This document shows positions 32,633-41,274 of a stretch of DNA of 43,531 bases, in pieces (within the stretch, counting starts at the first letter, position 1; the number at the start of each line of letters is the position of its first letter). A program made the translations under genes and the position numbers. The notes under the pieces were generated by a model. It did not search any database, was not told the DNA's origin, and saw only the letters and a program-made list of their open reading frames with translations. This stretch comes from an uncultured Faecalibacterium sp. GTDB taxonomy: Bacteria; Bacillota; Clostridia; Oscillospirales; Ruminococcaceae. The stretch covers positions 1 to 43,531 of the forward strand of contig UQGD01000017.1 in NCBI GenBank assembly GCA_900540455.1, written 5' to 3'.

Positions 32633-33580
32633 TCAGCGGCCCAGCATCTCATGGGTGGTCTTTACGATGGTGGCAGCATCCAGACCGTAGGCATGCAGCA
32701 GGTCCCAGGCAGGGCCGGAGCAGCCAAACTCATCCTGCACGCCGATGCGGCGCACGGGGGTGGGCAGCTTCTCGCTCAGCAGAGCGCAGACAGCCTCGCC
32801 CAGGCCGCCGATGACGTTGTGCTCCTCGGCGGTGATGACCTTGCCGCACTCCGCAGCAGCCTTCAGCACCAGCTCCTCGTCCAGGGGCTTAATGGTGTGC
32901 AGGTTGATGACCCGGGCGTGGATGCCCTCGGCAGCCAGCTGCTCGGCGGCAATGCGGGCCTCGTTGACCATCAGGCCGGTGGCCAGGATGGCGATGTCAT
33001 TGCCCTCGGTGAGCTGCTCGCCCTTGCCGATCTCAAAATGATAGTTGTCCGGATCGTGGAACACAGGCACAGCCAGGCGGCCGAAGCGCAGGTACACCGG
33101 ACCATGCATAGCAAAGGCGGCACGGACAGCGGCACGGGCCTCCACATCGTCTGCGGGGCAGATGATGGTCATGCCGGGCAGGCTGCGCATCAGGGCAAAG
33201 TCCTCACAGCACTGGTGCGAAGCGCCGTCCTCGCCCACCGAGATGCCGCCGTGGGTGGCGCCGATCTTCACGTTCAGGCCAGGGTAAGCGATGCTGTTGC
33301 GGATCTGCTCAAACGCACGGCCCGCAGCAAACATGGCAAAGCTGGACACAAAGGGCACATAGCCCATGGTGGACAGGCCGGCAGCCACGCCCACCATATT
33401 GGCCTCGGCAATGCCGCAGTCAAAGTGACGGTCCGGGTTGGTCTTGCGGAACATACCGGTCTTGGTGGCGGCAGCAAGGTCTGCGTCCAGCACCACCAGC
33501 TCGTCGTGGCCCTCTGCCGCCAGGGCTTTCAGGGTCTCGCCGTAGCTATCACGGGTCGCGATCTTTTTTACATCTGCCAT
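32633..33580 (-). CDS. Transketolase, C-terminal subunit
   Basis: A 315-residue protein matching the second half of transketolase: the pyrimidine-binding domain and the C-terminal domain. Transketolase moves two-carbon units between sugar phosphates in the pentose phosphate path. HFDCGIAEANMVGVAAGLS (near 53-71) holds the conserved glutamate that activates thiamine, and GEDGASHQCCEDFALMRSLPGM and LRFGR are further marks. The ATG directly follows the TAA of the N-terminal subunit gene, so both are made in balance. A split enzyme is common in archaea and many Firmicutes, so this is not a frameshift. One such pair can also act like DXS or an unknown ketolase. Confidence 0.93.
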   Translation of the reverse strand: MADVKKIATRDSYGETLKALAAEGHDELVVLDADLAAATKTGMFRKTNPDRHFDCGIAEANMVGVAAGLSTMGYVPFVSSFAMFAAGRAFEQIRNSIAYPGLNVKIGATHGGISVGEDGASHQCCEDFALMRSLPGMTIICPADDVEARAAVRAAFAMHGPVYLRFGRLAVPVFHDPDNYHFEIGKGEQLTEGNDIAILATGLMVNEARIAAEQLAAEGIHARVINLHTIKPLDEELVLKAAAECGKVITAEEHNVIGGLGEAVCALLSEKLPTPVRRIGVQDEFGCSGPAWDLLHAYGLDAATIVKTTHEMLGR

Positions 33581-34432
33581 TTACTTGTCCTCCTTATCCA
33601 GCGCGGCATAGGCGGCGTTCAGCTCGTCCATGGCGATGCGGTATTCCTCGTCGTTGGGGCCCTTGCCGTGCCACTCCACCGCACCGGTCATATAGGACAC
33701 GCCCTTGCCCTTGATGGTGTCCAGAATGATGCAGGTGGGCTTATCGGTCCGGGCGCGGAAACCCTGGATCGCAGCCTCGATCTGGTCAAAGTCGTGGCCG
33801 TTGATGGTCTCCACATGGAAATTGAACGCACGGAGCTTATCCTCCAGCGGAGCGCTGTTCATCACGGTCTCGGTGGTGCCGTCGATCTGCAGATGGTTGC
33901 GGTCGATCATCACGCACAGGTTGGACAGGCCGTAGTGGGCGGCAAACATAAATGCCTCCCAGCACTCGCCTTCCTCGATCTCACCGTCGCCCAGGATGGC
34001 GTACACCTTGGAGGGCAGACCGGCCTTCTGGGCGCCCAGCGCCATGCCGCAGGCCGCAGACACGCCCTGGCCCAGGCTGCCGGTGGACATATCCACACCG
34101 GGGGTGGTGTTCATGTTGGGGTGGCCCTGGAGATAGCTGCCGATCTTGCGCAGGGTCAGCAGATCCTCCCAGGGGAAGAAGCCCCGCTCTGCCAAAGCAG
34201 CGTACAGTCCCGGGGCAGCGTGGCCCTTGGACAGCACCAGACGATCCCGGTCAGGCTTAGCCGGGGCGGCGGGGTCGATGTTCATATCCGCAAAATAGAG
34301 GTAGGACAGCACCTCTGCAATGTCCAGGCTGCCGCCCGGATGTCCGCACTTGGCGCTGTGGGTCCCTTCGATGACACCCATGCGGATGCGGCAGGCGTGC
34401 TTAGCCAGGGTGAGCTTTTCTGCATTTGTCAT
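33581..34432 (-). CDS. Transketolase, N-terminal subunit
   Basis: A 283-residue protein with the thiamine diphosphate-binding half of transketolase. HSAKCGHPGGSLDIAEVLSYLYF (near 25-47) and LSKGHAAPGLYAALAERGFF are the substrate and cofactor segments. GDGEIEEGECWEAFMFAAHYGLSNL (near 150-174) followed by DRNHLQIDG is the GDG...N metal-cofactor motif. GGGAGGACC precedes the ATG at 34430-34432. Promoter at 34538-34566. It acts only with the next gene. Confidence 0.94.
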   Translation of the reverse strand: MTNAEKLTLAKHACRIRMGVIEGTHSAKCGHPGGSLDIAEVLSYLYFADMNIDPAAPAKPDRDRLVLSKGHAAPGLYAALAERGFFPWEDLLTLRKIGSYLQGHPNMNTTPGVDMSTGSLGQGVSAACGMALGAQKAGLPSKVYAILGDGEIEEGECWEAFMFAAHYGLSNLCVMIDRNHLQIDGTTETVMNSAPLEDKLRAFNFHVETINGHDFDQIEAAIQGFRARTDKPTCIILDTIKGKGVSYMTGAVEWHGKGPNDEEYRIAMDELNAAYAALDKEDK

Positions 34433-34537
34433 AATGGTCCTCCCGTATGAACCAGTTGAATGTCCTCCGGGGCGGGCGCGTCCCGCGCTGGAGCAGCGCA
34501 CCGGCCAGCTGGCCGCGGCGCACTTTGTATCAGGTTT

Positions 34538-34566
34538 ATATTATCTATTCTGTGCAAAAAGGTCAA
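34538..34566 (-). promoter_or_regulatory. Sigma-A promoter of the transketolase pair
   Basis: On the minus strand TTGACC (34561-34566) and TAATAT (34538-34543) are 17 bases apart. The leader of about 100 bases is GC-rich and includes a perfect GGCCAGCTGGCC palindrome (34503-34514). Confidence 0.82.
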
Positions 34567-34643
34567 GCATCTTCCGGAAAAATGTACACCACTGGGCAAT
34601 TTGCAGGGGAATCCGCCCGCTTTTTGTGGAAAATGCGCCTGTA

Positions 34644-34673
34644 TTGACATCTCCCCGGCGAGACTGTTATACT
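34644..34673 (+). promoter_or_regulatory. Sigma-A promoter of the ECF S-component gene
   Basis: A perfect TTGACA (34644-34649) and TATACT (34668-34673) are 18 bases apart. The start site would be near 34680, giving a leader of about 40 bases, too short for a vitamin riboswitch. Confidence 0.82.
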
Positions 34674-34721
34674 TTTGACAAAAAAACGGACCTTGCGTCC
34701 CCCAAAAAAGAAGGTGCTATG

Positions 34722-35258
34722 ATGAACCACACCCCCTTATCCCCCGCCCGCCGGCTGGTGCTGGCCGGGCTGATGCTGGCCCTTGCCCTGGTGCTGCCCT
34801 TCCTGACCGGGCAGCTGCCCCAGATCGGAAATATGCTCTGCCCCATGCACCTGCCGGTGCTATTGTGCGGTTTTTTGCTGGGCTGGCCCTGGGGCCTGGC
34901 CGTGGGTGTGACCGCACCGCTGCTGCGCTCGGCCCTGTTTGGGATGCCGCCGCTGTACCCGGTGGCTCTGGCCATGTGTCTGGAGCTGGGATGCTACGGC
35001 CTGGTGACCGGCCTGCTCTACCCCCGGGTGCGCCACACTCCTGCCGGTGACTACGCTGTGCTGGCGGCCGCCATGGTCTCCGGGCGGCTGGTATGGGGTG
35101 CCGCCCGCTTTGTGATGGCGGGCCTGTCGGGGACTGCTTTTCCCCTGCAGGCTTTCTTGTCCGGCGCCATCTTTACGGCTTTGCCCGGCATCCTGCTGCA
35201 GCTGGTGCTGATCCCGCTGATCCTGGCCGGGCTGCGCCGCGCCAAACTGCCCCGCTGA
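34722..35258 (+). CDS. ECF transporter S component (substrate not known)
   Basis: A 178-residue membrane protein of the ECF S-component type, the substrate-binding part of energy-coupling factor importers for vitamins or related compounds, which share a common EcfA/EcfT module encoded elsewhere. About six hydrophobic segments are seen, with the N-terminal RRLVLAGLMLALALVLPFLTG that usually contacts EcfT through small residues, and GFLLGWPWGLAVGVTAPLLRSALFGMPPLYPVALAMCLEL, the usual helix 2-3 loop pattern. Two adjacent ATGs (34719 and 34722) are possible; the second is better spaced from AAGGTG. There is no riboswitch to name the vitamin. Confidence 0.8.
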   Translation: MNHTPLSPARRLVLAGLMLALALVLPFLTGQLPQIGNMLCPMHLPVLLCGFLLGWPWGLAVGVTAPLLRSALFGMPPLYPVALAMCLELGCYGLVTGLLYPRVRHTPAGDYAVLAAAMVSGRLVWGAARFVMAGLSGTAFPLQAFLSGAIFTALPGILLQLVLIPLILAGLRRAKLPR

Positions 35259-35265
35259 ACAAAAC

Positions 35266-35309
35266 AAAAAATGCGCCTCCCGCCCGGTCTGGGCAGGGGG
35301 CGCATTTTT
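35266..35309. terminator. Two-way terminator between the ECF and GNAT genes
   Basis: AAAAATGCGCC with CCTCCCGCCC-like inner bases pairs with GGGC and GGCGCATTTTT. A T tract follows on both strands, fitting two convergent genes. Confidence 0.9.
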
Positions 35310-35314
35310 GTACA

Positions 35315-35815
35315 TCAAAGCGGGTGGGCAGGGGTCAGTTTCTGATAGGCGATCCGGGGGGTACCGTCCGCCACATGGATGATGCCGCAGCGGGCAAACC
35401 CATTCTTCTCCAGGATATGCTGCATGATCTTGTTGTCCGCATGGGTATCTGCCCGCAGACTGTCGCAGCGCTCGGCGCACCAGGCGATCACCTCATCCGC
35501 CACCCCTTTGCGGGTACCTGCGGAAGCCAGCCGGTGCAGCGTGCCATAGGGCAGGGCATCGTTCAGCCACCCGCCGTCCTCAATGGCGGCATAGGTGGGG
35601 TCTGCCCCCAGCACAAAGGCGAACACCGCCTCCAGCTGCCCATTGACCACATATACAAACAGGCGGTTGGAGGTGATATCCTCCTCCAGCAGCTCGCGGG
35701 GCGGGTAACCGCCGCCCCATTGGGTGGGGTTGCCCGTTTCAGCCATCAGGCTGCGGGCATGATCGTAAATTTGCAGGATCCGATCCAGATCCGCACGGGT
35801 CGCTCCACGAAACAT
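35315..35815 (-). CDS. GNAT family N-acetyltransferase
   Basis: A 166-residue acetyltransferase of the GNAT fold. The start FRGATRADLDRILQIYDHAR is the usual strand 1-helix 1, and the acetyl-CoA region lies near residues 95-120 (LHRLASAGTRKGVADEVIAWC, in place of the classic Q/RxxGxG/A loop). ADTHADNKIMQHILEKNGFARCG is the typical last helix and strand. GTRKGVAD keeps only part of the CoA loop. The substrate is not predictable. It converges with the ECF gene. Upstream AT-rich sequence (35869-35925) with a TATAAT on the minus strand at about 35899-35904 may hold its promoter. Confidence 0.85.
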   Translation of the reverse strand: MFRGATRADLDRILQIYDHARSLMAETGNPTQWGGGYPPRELLEEDITSNRLFVYVVNGQLEAVFAFVLGADPTYAAIEDGGWLNDALPYGTLHRLASAGTRKGVADEVIAWCAERCDSLRADTHADNKIMQHILEKNGFARCGIIHVADGTPRIAYQKLTPAHPL

Positions 35816-36260
35816 CCTTCAACACCTTCTCTTCCCTGCAGGGGGGCCGCATGCCTGCCCTGCGGTAGATTTGTATAACAGCAGTTTATAACAGCGAATA
35901 TTATACTACATTATTTTCCAAAAGGCTAGGGTATCGCAGAAAAAAGCACCGCACCCAGCGTGTGCAGCCCGGAGTATGAACATTTTCTTAAATCTGGCGA
36001 GGACGCAATTTTTCCCGCCGCTGCGCCGTATCATAGGCAGACGGGGACAAAAAACAGTCCCCTTGCGGCGGCGGATGGCCATGAAAGGGCGCCTTCCCTC
36101 CCGCCGCAAAAGAACAGGCGCAGGGGCCCGGCGTTCGTCCCCCCCTCCGGCACAAACACTGCCGGTTCGATCCCCCGCCCCGCTGCGCCCTGAATCCACT
36201 GCCTGCCGCCGGGAGACGGCTTATGCTTGCGGCGGCGGCAGTGACGGAGGTACTTACGCT
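35816..36260. other. Gap between GNAT and the AraC-type gene with a five-stem leader
   Basis: No convincing protein is encoded. The left part has the direct repeat TATAACAGC at 35874-35882 and 35887-35895 (13 bases apart). From 36043 to 36243 five GC-rich stems follow one another: GGGGAC/GTCCCC (36043-36062, A-rich loop), TTGCGGCGG/CCGCCGCAA (36063-36109), GCGCAGGGGC with GCCCCGCTGCGC (36118-36188) enclosing CCGGCA/TGCCGG (36147-36165), and CACTGCC plus GCCGCC with GGCGGC plus GGCAGTG (36197-36243). The last stem ends one base before ACGGAGG, the ribosome site of the next gene. Confidence 0.6.
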
Positions 36261-36650
36261 ATGGCACAAACACAGTTATTCCCGCTGGGCGGGCGCAGCG
36301 CGACGGTGAGCCGCGAGGCCCTGGTACAGGCGGCCCTGGACGAGATCACCACCAATTACCGGGAGGCCAGCCTCTCCAATGTAGCCCGGGCCTACGGTGT
36401 CTCCCTGGCTTATGTCAGCGAGTGCGTGCGCACCCAGACCGGCCGCACCTACAAGGAGCTGCTGCAAAAGCACCGCATGGAGACCGCTGCCCGGCTGCTG
36501 CGCCGCAGTGACTGGAGCATCCAGCAGGTCATTGCCTATGTCGGCTATGAAAACACCAGTTATTTCTACCGCCTGTTCCACGAGCGGTACGGTCTGAGCC
36601 CCCGGGAATATCGCCTCAAGCGCACCGCCCGGCCCATCCGCACCGCCTGA
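36261..36650 (+). CDS. Small AraC-type regulator (DNA-binding domain only)
   Basis: A 129-residue protein with only an AraC double helix-turn-helix. The first HTH is at about 35-55 (SLSNVARAYGVSLAYVSECV), the linking helix at YKELLQKHRMETAARLLRRSD, and the second HTH at about 85-115 (SIQQVIAYVGYENTSYFYRL then FHERYGLSPREYR). No ligand domain is present. The start is the ATG at 36261, ten bases after GGAGG (36246-36250); longer readings run through the structured leader and look non-coding. Control may act on its leader instead of a ligand domain. Target genes are unknown. Confidence 0.88.
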   Translation: MAQTQLFPLGGRSATVSREALVQAALDEITTNYREASLSNVARAYGVSLAYVSECVRTQTGRTYKELLQKHRMETAARLLRRSDWSIQQVIAYVGYENTSYFYRLFHERYGLSPREYRLKRTARPIRTA

Positions 36651-36673
36651 CGCACACTTGCTAAACCCCAGAA

Positions 36674-36714
36674 AGAGACGGCACAGCCTTGAACTGTGCC
36701 GTCTCTTATTTTTT
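36674..36714 (+). terminator. Intrinsic terminator of the AraC-type gene
   Basis: A perfect 13-base stem AGAGACGGCACAG / CTGTGCCGTCTCT with loop CCTTGAA, then TATTTTTT. Confidence 0.95.
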
Positions 36715-36720
36715 GCCCGC

Positions 36721-36754
36721 AAAAAACGGCTGGTGGGGTACCACCAGCCGTTTA
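36721..36754 (-). terminator. Intrinsic terminator of the pst-phoU operon
   Basis: Minus-strand AACGGCTGGTGG / CCACCAGCCGTT around TACC, followed by six T (36721-36726). It converges with the AraC terminator, seven bases away. Confidence 0.92.
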
Positions 36755-36765
36755 GCGTATTGGAT

Positions 36766-37437
36766 TCAGCTGAACATCGTTTCGTCCTTGTAGCGTCCAG
36801 AACAGACAAACTGGACCCACTCGGCCAGGTTGACAGCATGATCCCCGATGCGTTCCAGGTACTTGATGACCATCAGCAGATCCAATGCGGCATCCACATT
36901 GGCCGGGCAGGCTGCGATCTCCTGCGCCAGCATCTGCTTGATCTGGTCAAAGTCTGCGTCCACTGCGTCATCTGCCGCAATGACCTGCTGCGCGGCGGCC
37001 TGGTCCTCAGCGGACAGCGCTGCCAGAGCGTCCAGGATCATCTTGTGAGCCTTGCGGCCCATTTCCAGCGCACGGCTCACCGCCGGGTCCCCCGCCTGAC
37101 GCACACCGAACAGGTGGGGCAAGATCTCAGCGATATCCGCTGCGTGGTCTGCCATGCGCTCCAGATCGGTGACCGCTTTCAGCGCAGCAGAGATGCGGCG
37201 CAGGTCACCGGCCACCGGCTGCTGACGCAGCAGAAGGCTCATGCAGCGGTGCTGGATGTCCTGCTCCATCTGGTTGATCTTCTGGTCCCCTTTGATCACG
37301 GCGGCGGCCATGTCCGGGTCTGCGGTGCAAAGCGCCTCCATAGCGGACTCCACCGCATCGGCAGCGGCAGTGCCCATCTGGGTCATCTGGGTCTGTAACT
37401 GGCGCAGATCCGCGTCGTATTGGGTGCGGCTGCTCAT
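36766..37437 (-). CDS. phoU: Phosphate transport regulator PhoU
   Basis: A 223-residue, two-repeat PhoU. Each repeat is a three-helix bundle with the metal-site motif E/DxxxD: the repeat marks are DADLRQLQTQMTQMG...DQKINQMEQDIQHRCMSLLLRQQPVAGDLRRI and the second DAVDADFDQIKQML...VIKYLERIGDHAVNLAEWV. PhoU couples the Pst importer to the PhoR sensor and limits phosphate uptake. The ATG at 37435-37437 follows AAAGGGG; a TTG three codons earlier is less likely. Last gene of pstSCAB-phoU. Confidence 0.95.
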   Translation of the reverse strand: MSSRTQYDADLRQLQTQMTQMGTAAADAVESAMEALCTADPDMAAAVIKGDQKINQMEQDIQHRCMSLLLRQQPVAGDLRRISAALKAVTDLERMADHAADIAEILPHLFGVRQAGDPAVSRALEMGRKAHKMILDALAALSAEDQAAAQQVIAADDAVDADFDQIKQMLAQEIAACPANVDAALDLLMVIKYLERIGDHAVNLAEWVQFVCSGRYKDETMFS

Positions 37438-37470
37438 AATCTGCAAAGCCCCTTTCCTGTAAAATGCCGG

Positions 37471-38238
<768 letters not shown>

Positions 38239-38252
38239 TCTATCAGTACACC

Positions 38253-39110
38253 TCATTGCTTTTTCTTCAGGCTGGTCTTGGCCAGACGGGCGGCCAGATT
38301 GATGACCAGCACCAGCACCAGCAGCACCGCTGCAATGCCCCATGCCGAGGCAAAGTCGCCATCCTCAAAGGCCCGCAGGTACAACAGCACCGACAGGGTA
38401 GCGCCATTGGAGGTATACGCAGCAGCAATGCTCTTGGCGATGACCTCCGCAGCGCCAGCGGTGAACAGCAGCGCAGCGCTCTCGCCCACGATGCGGCCCA
38501 CGGCCAGGATGCAGCCGGTAACGACGCCGTCGATGCTGCAAGGCAGCACGATGGTGCGGATGATATGCCACTTGCCTGCACCCAGACCCAGCGCACCCTC
38601 CCGATAGCCCTGCGGCACGGTCTTGAGCGACTCCTGGGTAGTACGGATGATGGTGGGCAGGGTCATGATGACCAGCGTCAGGCTGCCGGACAGCAGACTG
38701 GTGCGCAGGCCCAATGCCTGGCTGAACACCAGCATACCCACCAAGCCATACAGGATGCTGGGGATGCCTGCCAGGGTCTCGTTGGTAAACTCGATCAGGG
38801 CGATCAGCCGCCGGTTGGTGGCGTACTCGGTCAAATAGACCGCTGCACCCACGCCCAAAGGCAGCACGATCAGCAGTGTGAGCAGGATCACATACAGGGT
38901 GTTCAGGATGGCCGGCAGGATGCCGTCGGTGCCTTTCAGCACGCTGGCGGTGCCGGACAAAAACTCCCAGCTGAGCTTGGGCACGCCCCGCCACAGCACG
39001 ATGCCGATGACACCTGCCACCAGCAGGATGACCAGCACCGCCGCCACCCATACCGCAGCCAGCATCAGCCGGTTCTGCATCCGGCGGGCCGGGGTCAGAT
39101 CACTTTTCAC
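38253..39110 (-). CDS. pstA: Phosphate ABC transporter permease PstA
   Basis: A 285-residue permease with about six membrane segments. The EAA-like loop contacting PstB is GYREGALGLGAGKWHIIRTIVLPCSIDG (near 169-196). AVYLTEYATNRR and the following FTNETLAGIPSILYGLVGM are PstA family marks. It overlaps pstC by 11 bases. With PstC it forms the channel for phosphate. Confidence 0.96.
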   Translation of the reverse strand: MKSDLTPARRMQNRLMLAAVWVAAVLVILLVAGVIGIVLWRGVPKLSWEFLSGTASVLKGTDGILPAILNTLYVILLTLLIVLPLGVGAAVYLTEYATNRRLIALIEFTNETLAGIPSILYGLVGMLVFSQALGLRTSLLSGSLTLVIMTLPTIIRTTQESLKTVPQGYREGALGLGAGKWHIIRTIVLPCSIDGVVTGCILAVGRIVGESAALLFTAGAAEVIAKSIAAAYTSNGATLSVLLYLRAFEDGDFASAWGIAAVLLVLVLVINLAARLAKTSLKKKQ

Positions 39111-39999
39111 GGCGGGAGCCTCCCTTCAGCATCGCATTCAGCACCAGGTTGATGATCATGATAAAGACAAACAGCACCAGTGCAATGCTGAACAGCGCCT
39201 GTTTCTGCAGGCCGCTGGCGTAGCTCATCTCCTTGGCGATGGCCGTGGTCAGGAAGGTGACGCTCCGGAACAAGCTGCCGGGCATATTGGGGCTGTTGCC
39301 GGCCACCATCATAACAGCCATGGCTTCGCCAATGGCGCGGCCGATGCCCAGCACGATGCCGGCGGCAATGCCGCTTTTGGCGGCCGGGACACTGATCTTG
39401 AACCAGGTCTCCTGCTCGGTAGCGCCCAACGCCAGGCTGCCCTGCTCGTACTCCGGGGGGACGGCGTTCAGCGCAGTGACCGACACAGACACGATGCTGG
39501 GCAGGATCATAACTGCCAGCACCAGGATGGCGCTCAGCAGGCAGGCGCCGGAGGCCCGGCCAAAGGTCCTGGCCACAGCCGGCACCAGGATCTGCATACC
39601 CAGCAGGCCAAACACCACGCTGGGGATGCCGGACAGCAGCTCAATGGCGGTGACCACCACGCCCCGCACACGGGGGCCTGCTGCTTTGGAGAGGAACACA
39701 GCGGTCAGCAGACCCACCGGCACGCCCAGCAGGGTGGCACCCAAAGTGCCCCAGATGCTGGACAGGATGAAAGGCAGGATGCCGTATTTCGGTTCCGCTG
39801 CGGTGGAAGCCCACTCCTGCCCAAACAGGAAGTCGCCCAGGCCGATCTGACCAATGGCCGGCACACCTGCTGCGATCAAATAGACCGTGATCAGCACCAC
39901 GCTGCCCACTGCCAGCATCCCGCAGGCAAAGAAGATGAAGTTCATGACGGCTTCCAGCCATTCGGCAGCGGTGCGGGGCAGAGAACGTTTACTCCCCAT
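39100..39999 (-). CDS. pstC: Phosphate ABC transporter permease PstC
   Basis: A 299-residue permease with about six membrane segments. The start of the transporter fold is FIFFACGMLAVGSVVLITVYLI, followed by FLFGQEWAS, typical of PstC, and IELLSGIPSVVFGLLGMQILVP. The coupling loop is VPPEYEQGSLALGATEQETWFKISVPAAKSG. The ATG is one base from the pstS stop, so its ribosome site lies within pstS. It precedes and overlaps pstA. Confidence 0.96.
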   Translation of the reverse strand: MGSKRSLPRTAAEWLEAVMNFIFFACGMLAVGSVVLITVYLIAAGVPAIGQIGLGDFLFGQEWASTAAEPKYGILPFILSSIWGTLGATLLGVPVGLLTAVFLSKAAGPRVRGVVVTAIELLSGIPSVVFGLLGMQILVPAVARTFGRASGACLLSAILVLAVMILPSIVSVSVTALNAVPPEYEQGSLALGATEQETWFKISVPAAKSGIAAGIVLGIGRAIGEAMAVMMVAGNSPNMPGSLFRSVTFLTTAIAKEMSYASGLQKQALFSIALVLFVFIMIINLVLNAMLKGGSRREK

Positions 40000-40000
40000 C

Positions 40001-40891
40001 TTACTCGCTCACCGGCACAGCACCTGCAGCACGGATCAGGTCTGCAGCGTCAGGGCTGACGGCAAAGTCCAGGAAAGCCTGTGCCTGTGCGCTGAGCTCA
40101 GCAGCCTTGTTGGTGACGAACACAAAGGGACGCTGGATCTTATAAGTACCGTCCTGAACGGTGGCCTCGCTGCAGCCCACACCCTCGACGGTGACCATGT
40201 TCACGCTGTCGCCCACAGCAGACAGAGAAGCGTAGCCGATGGCCAGGGGGTTGGACTCCACAGCGCTGATGACAGCGCCGGTAGCGGTCAGCTCCTGGGC
40301 GTACTTGCAGCTGTCCTTCACATCCACGATGCTCTCAAAGCCATCACGGGTGCCGGAGCCAGCCTCGCGGCCGATGAGGACGATCTCGCCGTCGGTGCCG
40401 CCCACCTCAGACCAGTTGGTGATCTCGCCGGTGAACATCTTGGACAGCTGCTCCACGCTCAGGTCCGCCACCGGGTTGTCCTTGTTGACGATCAGAGCGA
40501 TGCCGTCCAGAGCCACGATGGTGCCCTCAACGTTCTCCTGCTCCTCGGTCTTCAGAGCGCGGGAGGACAGGCCGATGTCCAGGGTCTTATCGGTAGCGCC
40601 GGTAATGCCTGCGCCGGAACCGGTGGGGTCATAGCTGACGGTCACATCCGGCTCTACCTCAGCAAATCCCTCGCTCAGAGCGGCGACCACGTTCTTCATC
40701 GAGGTGGAACCGCCGGTAGCCACGTTGCCGGACAGCGCTGCCACAGAGGAAACGCTGGAGCTTGCTGCTGCCGAAGAAGCGGGGGTGGAAGCAGAAGCGG
40801 AAGATGCGGAGCCGCCGCAGGCGGTCAGGGCAATGGCAGCAGCAGCCACGCTGCAAACAGCAATAAAGGAACGGCGAGTGATCTTTTTCAT
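40001..40891 (-). CDS. pstS: Phosphate-binding lipoprotein PstS
   Basis: A 296-residue substrate-binding lipoprotein that captures phosphate for PstCAB. The signal peptide MKKITRRSFIAVCSVAAAAI leads to the lipobox LTAC with C25. The RRSF pair resembles a weak twin-arginine motif. A serine/alanine-rich spacer follows to about residue 55. Phosphate-site segments are visible: GSTSMKNVV (near 63-71), DPTGSGAGI and GREAGSGTRDGFESI. The ATG at 40889-40891 follows TTGGAGGAAA. It is the first gene of the operon; Pho-box-like repeats lie upstream at 41071-41129. Confidence 0.96.
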   Translation of the reverse strand: MKKITRRSFIAVCSVAAAAIALTACGGSASSASASTPASSAAASSSVSSVAALSGNVATGGSTSMKNVVAALSEGFAEVEPDVTVSYDPTGSGAGITGATDKTLDIGLSSRALKTEEQENVEGTIVALDGIALIVNKDNPVADLSVEQLSKMFTGEITNWSEVGGTDGEIVLIGREAGSGTRDGFESIVDVKDSCKYAQELTATGAVISAVESNPLAIGYASLSAVGDSVNMVTVEGVGCSEATVQDGTYKIQRPFVFVTNKAAELSAQAQAFLDFAVSPDAADLIRAAGAVPVSE

Positions 40892-40950
40892 GACGAATTT
40901 TCCTCCAAAATACGGCGCAGGACCTGCATCGTCCGGCCGTTCTGCCAAGA

Positions 40951-40978
40951 CGCCGGTGCGTTTGACCGGCGCTTTTTG
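40951..40978 (+). terminator. Plus-strand terminator-like hairpin inside the pstS leader
   Basis: CGCCGGT (40951-40957) pairs with ACCGGCG (40965-40971), then CTTTTTGTTTTTT on the plus strand. On the minus strand it is a leader hairpin of the pst transcript preceded by an A run. Confidence 0.55.
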
Positions 40979-41032
40979 TTTTTTCGACTTTTGCGCAGTT
41001 CGTTGTGTCCCACATTTCCTTGGGACGTCTCC

Positions 41033-41129
41033 ATTGTACCGCAGCCCCCGCCCTGCTGCGACCATGGGCGAGAAAAATCCAGGTAAAGCTTTGGCTGTGC
41101 TTTGCCTGCCAATGAAAAGAAACCGTAAA
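41033..41129 (-). promoter_or_regulatory. pst promoter with two paired Pho-box-like repeats
   Basis: On the minus strand a TACAAT -10 box (41033-41038) has no good -35 box. Upstream are two pairs of 6-5-6 direct repeats: TTTACC-N5-TTTTCT (41071-41087) and TTTACG-N5-TTTTCA (41113-41129), with centres 42 bases apart, about four helical turns. Known Bacillus PhoP sites are TT(A/C/T)A(C/T)A-like hexamers with 5-base gaps, so a PhoP-type activator is the likely reader. Confidence 0.6.
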
Positions 41130-41199
41130 GCCCGGGGCAGCCTCATCGCCGGGATTTTACATTTCCCGGGAAAATCGCCTTTCTCCCCCGAAAAAAGAC

Positions 41200-41249
41200 A
41201 AAAAAGCCCCCGGCACTGCGGGCGGAATGCCCAAAACAGCACCGGGGGT
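41200..41249 (-). terminator. Intrinsic terminator of the nagB-GNAT-lipoprotein operon
   Basis: Minus-strand CCCCCGG (41242-41248) pairs with CCGGGGG (41207-41213), followed by six T (41200-41205). Confidence 0.8.
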
Positions 41250-41274
41250 ATTGTACATAATTACAGAAAAACGG

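Noticed and set aside
32633..34432. Transketolase as a frameshifted single gene
   Set aside because: The two halves end and start cleanly (TAA then ATG) at the known domain border, and split transketolases are common.
36161..36175. GGTTCGATCCC-like T-loop, hinting at a tRNA
   Set aside because: The bases either side (GCCGG and CCCCG) do not pair as a T stem, and no D arm, anticodon arm or acceptor stem can be built around it.
35906..36199. A 97-codon minus-strand frame in the structured gap upstream of the AraC-type gene
   Set aside because: Arginine/glycine-rich translation produced by GC stems, and no ribosome site.
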